DNA of 44,874 nt from a virus, in IMG/VR virus record IMGVR_UViG_3300015360_000075, positions 1-44,874 of that record, one strand, 5' to 3'. The notes beneath the pieces are model-generated. The model saw only the letters and a program-made list of their open reading frames with translations, did no database searches and was not told the DNA's origin. A program made the position numbers and the translations under genes. This document shows, in pieces, positions 40,444 through 44,874 of this stretch; position 1 is the first letter of the stretch, and each line of letters opens with the position of its first letter.

Positions 40444-41363
40444 GGCTTCACTCCCGATACGTCTCCGACGATCAAACTCGCGGCGAACAACCAATTGGCC
40501 AGACAGTTGCCCAGACTGCCACGTCCATACGTTGGGCAGACCAAGACCTCTCCAAGAAGCACCCCATAAGCAGGTGCGTACTCACCCGAGTAACGAGCGT
40601 AGGCCGCCTGGAACAACGGATCCTTGGGATCAATCTCCACAAGCTTCCAAAGAACCTCGACGTCGACCTCAGACACCCCCCGATCCACCTCACCACCGAG
40701 AACGATGCCAAGCGCGGTTAGCCGACGTTGATAATCCTGACCACCCGACGAGTACAAATTCGGGATGTCGCGGTAGCTGCGGTCATCAGATTGACCTGAC
40801 AGCCGGTAGATCATCCGACCCACAATACCCACCATACCCGGCCTCAGTACCACCCTTTGGTCTTGCTCAGGATATGGCTGCCCAAGAACCCACGCTGGGA
40901 GCCCCAGAATCCTCACCTCGTTCGCTTGACCGTAGTTAGCGAACCTCTGCACCCCAGCCAAGTCCCCGTCGCGCCAGAGAGCTAACAGGTACCCCACAGC
41001 CATATCCCCACTCGTCTCCGACTTCGACCCGACATCACCATCAGCGACGGTCCAACAAGGACTAGGCGCCGCCCGCCTACCAATCTTCCCCGGCTCACTC
41101 TCAGCCAACGATATTTTGACCTCCTTAACGCCCGCCGCCCTGGCGACACCCGCATGGAGAACCCCGTCACAATCGTTGGGGTCAGGCCAACCAGTCACCC
41201 GGTCTGCTACAGCCAGATACTCAGCGAGCTTCCCTGGTACCGCTGCACGAAGCGCCGTCATCTGCTCATCATCGGCGACGGACGTCTCCTCGACTTGCTT
41301 GAAGTATCCACAGCCACCTATAAGCCATGTCGCGATCACAACCCAAATCCATGTGAGACGCAT
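40440..41363 (-). CDS. Phage-encoded lipoprotein of the tail module (307 aa)
   Basis: ATG 41363 with GGAGAAGGG upstream. A lipoprotein signal peptide (WIWVVIATWLIGGC, lipobox Cys at about residue 18) is followed by a ~290-residue mature part. The mature part has DCDG near its start, a PSPCWTVADGDVG segment and SGDMAVGYLLALWRDGD, a pattern I recall in other phages' tail regions without a known function. It would be anchored in the inner or outer membrane facing the periplasm. A virion role or superinfection exclusion are both possible. Confidence 0.7.
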   Translation of the reverse strand: MRLTWIWVVIATWLIGGCGYFKQVEETSVADDEQMTALRAAVPGKLAEYLAVADRVTGWPDPNDCDGVLHAGVARAAGVKEVKISLAESEPGKIGRRAAPSPCWTVADGDVGSKSETSGDMAVGYLLALWRDGDLAGVQRFANYGQANEVRILGLPAWVLGQPYPEQDQRVVLRPGMVGIVGRMIYRLSGQSDDRSYRDIPNLYSSGGQDYQRRLTALGIVLGGEVDRGVSEVDVEVLWKLVEIDPKDPLFQAAYARYSGEYAPAYGVLLGEVLVCPTYGRGSLGNCLANWLFAASLIVGDVSGVKP

Positions 41364-41404
41364 GTGCCCTTCTCCTTTTTTGATTATTGCGTGGCCGTTG
41401 GTCA

Positions 41405-43678
41405 TTAGCGAACGCGCCTTGCTCGAAATTGACCGTGTGCCGTCATGGTCGATGTCGAGAACGTCGCGCGAACGACGGGAAAGAGCGTGACAGTCGCGGC
41501 CGTTGCTACACGCACCGTGTAGGCGGGGAATAATAGATTCAAGAGGCCGCCCGGAACAGATGCCGCCTGCGACGTCTCAAGTCTAAACTCGCCTGTGGTG
41601 GCGCTAGGCGTATTGAGTGCCGTTGTTGGCGGAAGTGCCGCACTGGTATTGCAAAGACCGCCAACTATTTGAGTCGTGGAGCCGCTCGCGTTGAAGCCGA
41701 GGGACCCGCTGATCTCCCATTCACCGGGAGTCAGTACAAACGTCTGTCCATTTAGATTTTCGATGACAGTTGTCGCGAGGCCGTTGGCTGACGCGAAGGC
41801 AAGCGTGATGTTCTGCTCTTCCCCAACGTTCCCCGCAATCGCGTTGTCATTCGTGTTCGTCCCCGGCACCTGGCCGGCTTTGACGAGTCCGAGAGAATTT
41901 TGCGTAGCTGCTCCCCAACCAACGGCAACGCCTGCTCGTTCCTTGCGAACCCGCCAGTTCCTAGTGGTCAGCGCCGACCATGCCGAACCCGGCATCGCTT
42001 GCGAATAAAAGTACACACCAACGTCTGTTGTCGAGCCAGAGATTCTGTGTATTTCGACCCCGAACAGAGTCGTCCCGGCGTCGTTAGCTGAAAGCTGGAA
42101 CCCCATATCAGAAGCCGCGACCCACATATCGGAACCGTTACGATTGAATTCCAATACGACACGGTCAGTGTTGCTGATCGGCGTTGCAAACCTTACGCGC
42201 TTTTCGATCGACGATGTCCCCGTTGGAGCATAAGCAACGACCGGGACTCCGGCGGGTCCATAGGCGAAAAGAGTAGTTTCAGCGCTCGTACTCGACGAGG
42301 AGTTATAGGCGTACTCCACATCGTTAGCTGCGAGATTGCTTGTCCCACCAGCCCACTCGGCGATTGGAACCGTGAGGTTTGCATAAACTGCGTCACCATT
42401 CGCAATCGTGACCGGCGCTAGCACACCCAAGTTCGCCCCTGTAAGGCTCTCCTCAACACCGAAGCGAATAAGACTCCCGTTCCAGGTCACGCTAAGACCG
42501 AAACGGTCGGATGCACTAGCATCCCAGAAAAGGCCACTCCCGATTTGAAGGTCGTCGGCGCCGCCTACAGTAGGTAGCTGCGTAGCATCGACTGTGAAGC
42601 CTCCGGGAACCGTCAGACGATAATTGCCGGACGATCCGAACGATTCACCCGAAGTGCCCCATGCGAATTGTAGGATAATCTCCATCGAGTTGCCGACACG
42701 GCGATACCTCGATGCCGCCGTAGCGTTTCCGCCCGTGCCGACACTGACTGCGCCGCCGCCTGATGCAGTCAGTTCTGCTGTAAACGAAGTCCAGCTTTCA
42801 ACCACCGCCCCCTGCGGCTGTATCCCCGGCCCTACGATGACATCCGAAATGACTACACCGCCACTTGTCGTCATGTCCGCAGTCGCACGAATGCCCAGCG
42901 ACAACGTAGCCGTCGAACCTGAATCGAAACTCGTCTGGAGTACAAAGTCAGCCGATGGAATCGCCGGGACGAGTGCTGCGTGAAGAACCGTCGTGCGATC
43001 CGCCTGACTCGTTATCACGACCTCAAGCTGACCCGCCGTATACGTTCCTATGACTTTCTGCGCCCACTGGATCTTAAGCTTCTTATTGAGATCGACATCA
43101 TCAAGCGTAAAGTCGAAATACACGTAATCGGCTACCGACTGCACACCAGCATTCGCTACGATCTTGATACCCGTCGCCGTCGTGAACTCTCGCGGAAGCT
43201 CTGCCAGCGTCGTCGTCCTACTAAGATCGAAATCTCCTACGGCCACCCAGCCAGTGATTGCCGTAGCAGCACTGGCATTCGAAATGTAATTCTTCTCGCC
43301 ATTACCACCAGCAGCGCCGAACACCGTAACCGCGGCCCCATCATCAATCAGCCGCATGATCCCATCGGTACCGACATACAACCGACTCCTACCGGAACTC
43401 GGTGTCGCTGGAGCCGACTCTTCGTTGAAGTCAAGGTACCCATCGACGAACGAATTATCGAGCTCGCCGGAATTGATAATCGGCGACGTGAACGTCTTCA
43501 CACCAGTGACAGACTGTGCCGTCTCCAGATCCATCCCCGTCTTCCACGCTCCGTTCGCGTAGAACTTCATCACATGTGCCGTCGTGTTCAAATAGAACCG
43601 ACCAGTCGTCGCTCCACTTGCTGGGTCAGACGCCAACGCCTCAAAGTACGCAACGACGAGATCCGAATAAACTAACAT
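41405..43678 (-). CDS. Second tail fibre / receptor-binding protein (757 aa)
   Basis: ATG 43678 has GGAG upstream. The N-terminal ~130 residues carry FYLNTTAHVMKFYANGAWK and RSRLYVGTDGIMRLIDDG, beta-hairpin elements also seen in the first fibre's C-terminal part. The remainder is beta-rich with Thr/Ser/Ala-rich strands (VTGVKTFTSPIINSG) and ends in an RARRVR tail. It has no obvious depolymerase motif. Two fibre genes in tandem suggest a branched or two-component receptor-binding apparatus. Confidence 0.78.
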   Translation of the reverse strand: MLVYSDLVVAYFEALASDPASGATTGRFYLNTTAHVMKFYANGAWKTGMDLETAQSVTGVKTFTSPIINSGELDNSFVDGYLDFNEESAPATPSSGRSRLYVGTDGIMRLIDDGAAVTVFGAAGGNGEKNYISNASAATAITGWVAVGDFDLSRTTTLAELPREFTTATGIKIVANAGVQSVADYVYFDFTLDDVDLNKKLKIQWAQKVIGTYTAGQLEVVITSQADRTTVLHAALVPAIPSADFVLQTSFDSGSTATLSLGIRATADMTTSGGVVISDVIVGPGIQPQGAVVESWTSFTAELTASGGGAVSVGTGGNATAASRYRRVGNSMEIILQFAWGTSGESFGSSGNYRLTVPGGFTVDATQLPTVGGADDLQIGSGLFWDASASDRFGLSVTWNGSLIRFGVEESLTGANLGVLAPVTIANGDAVYANLTVPIAEWAGGTSNLAANDVEYAYNSSSSTSAETTLFAYGPAGVPVVAYAPTGTSSIEKRVRFATPISNTDRVVLEFNRNGSDMWVAASDMGFQLSANDAGTTLFGVEIHRISGSTTDVGVYFYSQAMPGSAWSALTTRNWRVRKERAGVAVGWGAATQNSLGLVKAGQVPGTNTNDNAIAGNVGEEQNITLAFASANGLATTVIENLNGQTFVLTPGEWEISGSLGFNASGSTTQIVGGLCNTSAALPPTTALNTPSATTGEFRLETSQAASVPGGLLNLLFPAYTVRVATAATVTLFPVVRATFSTSTMTAHGQFRARRVR

Positions 43679-43687
43679 GGCGTCTCC

Positions 43688-44874
43688 TTATCCGATGCCA
43701 ATGAGGGTGTACGTCCCGACCGGGAGATTGACGGGCGACGTCACAGTCACCTCCGTCTGAGTCTTCGTGATCTTGATGCCTGTTAGCTGCTCGAACGTCA
43801 GCGAGTTACTACTGAATGACCAGACGCACAGACGCGCATCCGACACATCGCTACTGACCGTATACGTCGCCGTCGCAGTCGAACCATTCCACGTCACAGC
43901 GTCCTGATTGACGTACTTCTCGATCGAAATCTTCTTCCACGTCCCACCGAGATCTACGAAGAGATCGTTTTCATCGGTGTTGAAGTACAGACGCCCTTTG
44001 GTACCCGCTGATGCTGATGGAGCACCCGCCGTAGTCGCGTTATGCGCCCGCAGCCCAATCGCTTGACCACCGAGATACAAATCCTTGAACCGAAACCCTG
44101 ACTCTCCGAGATCGAACGTGTTGTCCGTTCCCGCAATCACGTCACTCGCGCAAATGATGTCGCCCTTAGTGGCATGCGACGTCGAATTCAGCGTGAGGTT
44201 GTTACCACTGGCGGTGCCTCCACGAAGCGTCTGCCCACCGCTACGTCCGAGCAACAAAGCGTACTGACTATGATCGTCATCACCGAGACCACTGATCGTA
44301 CCGTGATCGACCTCGCTGTCTGGAACCGAGGCGACCCATTTCGTCCCGTTCCAGAAAATGGAATGTCCCGTCGCTACACCAGCGTTGATGTCCCTTAGCG
44401 ACTGAAGAACCGACGATGCTATCTCCGTCGTCCCGTCAGCTATCGCTCCACCGAGCCACAACTTGTTCCAGACGTTCCCGGTCTTGCCGTTATCCCAGGA
44501 CAGGTTGGTGGTCGGAAAGACCCCAGACCCAAACTCAACGAGACCGGTACCAGCCGGGTCCACGATGATATTCCCGTCCGCATTCGTAGAAAAAAGAGTG
44601 TTGCCATCCAGACGCAAGTTATCAACGTCGACCTGCCCCGTTACGCCAAAGACCCCGGTGACCGTCTGCGCCAGCGTCGTCATGGCTGACTGGACATCGA
44701 CGACTGTCGTCGCCAACAGATTCAAGGCCCCCGAAGTCGACGACAACGTGTTGCCATCCACCCGAAGGTTGTCGAGGTTAAGCTGGGTACCGGTGATGAC
44801 CCCCGCCTGAAGGTTCCCAGTGGTGCTCAGGTTCTCGTTGTCGAACGATATGGAACCAGAGCTATCCGTGATGC
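43688..44874 (-). CDS. Tail fibre protein 1, C-terminal part (runs off the right edge)
   Basis: Open to base 44874 without an upstream start and stopping at 43688. It joins the 5' part at bases 1294-1 across the circular junction. It contains NLSWDNGKTGN, HSQYALLLGRSGGQTL and LYFNTDENDLFVDLGG, elements of shaft-type and head-domain fibre modules, and ends with a beta-rich tail (VTSPVNLPVGTYTLIGIG). The HSQYALLLGR segment is characteristic of phage fibre regions. Confidence 0.8.
   Translation of the reverse strand, partial: ITDSSGSISFDNENLSTTGNLQAGVITGTQLNLDNLRVDGNTLSSTSGALNLLATTVVDVQSAMTTLAQTVTGVFGVTGQVDVDNLRLDGNTLFSTNADGNIIVDPAGTGLVEFGSGVFPTTNLSWDNGKTGNVWNKLWLGGAIADGTTEIASSVLQSLRDINAGVATGHSIFWNGTKWVASVPDSEVDHGTISGLGDDDHSQYALLLGRSGGQTLRGGTASGNNLTLNSTSHATKGDIICASDVIAGTDNTFDLGESGFRFKDLYLGGQAIGLRAHNATTAGAPSASAGTKGRLYFNTDENDLFVDLGGTWKKISIEKYVNQDAVTWNGSTATATYTVSSDVSDARLCVWSFSSNSLTFEQLTGIKITKTQTEVTVTSPVNLPVGTYTLIGIG
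44473..44874. repeat. Right copy of the 402-bp near-identical terminal repeat
   Basis: This is the partner of bases 1-402. If the circle is closed by removing this copy, base 44472 joins base 1, the molecule is 44,472 bp long, and the fibre gene reads in frame across the join (1294 + 785 nt = 693 codons including stop). The exact in-frame closure supports circularity. Confidence 0.9.

Overview
The window is essentially a whole genome of a short-tailed, tailed dsDNA phage (podovirus type), not a bacterial chromosome. It has a P22-type portal, scaffold and coat set, a large terminase, a tail-adaptor and tail-nozzle pair, and T7-style internal (ejection) proteins. It also carries a DNA replication block and a lysis block. 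There is no integrase, rRNA, tRNA or insertion sequence that I can recognise. The host is not identified. Shine-Dalgarno sites of GGAG/AGGAG type, a signal peptide and a lipobox fit a bacterial, probably Gram-negative, host. An XF1762-family gene hints at Proteobacteria, but this is weak.

The first 402 bases and the last 402 bases are the same sequence with 17 substitutions and no gaps, and both lie inside a tail-fibre gene on the minus strand. Joining base 1 to base 44472 gives one in-frame fibre gene of about 692 codons, so the molecule is best read as a circle, or a circularly permuted genome, of about 44.47 kb.

Layout on the circle: two transcription units diverge near 11.6 kb and converge near 30.1 kb. 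Leftward (minus) from 11.6 kb come a 96-aa protein, a DUF3310-like protein, an Acb2-like candidate anti-CBASS protein, a terminator, small and large terminase, portal, scaffold, major capsid protein, a terminator, two capsid or accessory proteins (one with a signal peptide) and tail fibre 1. Across the join follow a second long fibre protein, a lipoprotein, tail nozzle and adaptor proteins, a GNAT protein, ejection proteins (the largest with an N-terminal staphylococcal-nuclease domain) and an 86-aa protein at 30.05 kb.

Rightward (plus) from 11.6 kb is a tightly packed run of small genes (11.7-16.0 kb) with ATGA/GTGA/TTGA overlaps, including a lysine/alanine-rich histone-H1-like peptide nested in another frame, coiled-coil and zinc-ribbon proteins, and an XF1762-family acyltransferase-like protein. 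A 1.19-kb non-coding island (15,993-17,179) follows, with a G-rich purine tract, hairpins, an AT-rich low-G tract and a helix-dense segment that may be a structured RNA or the replication origin. Small genes punctuated by intrinsic terminators fill 17.2-21.9 kb, followed by an 0.88-kb non-coding stretch. The replication/recombination block (22.8-28.0 kb) has a DEDD exonuclease, Sak4-like ATPase, DUF669/SSB-like protein, archaeo-eukaryotic-type primase, RusA resolvase and SF2 helicase. Small lysis-type proteins and an NlpC/P60 endolysin close the unit. No DNA polymerase or RNA polymerase gene is visible, so the phage probably uses host polymerases while bringing its own priming, unwinding, annealing and junction-resolving enzymes.
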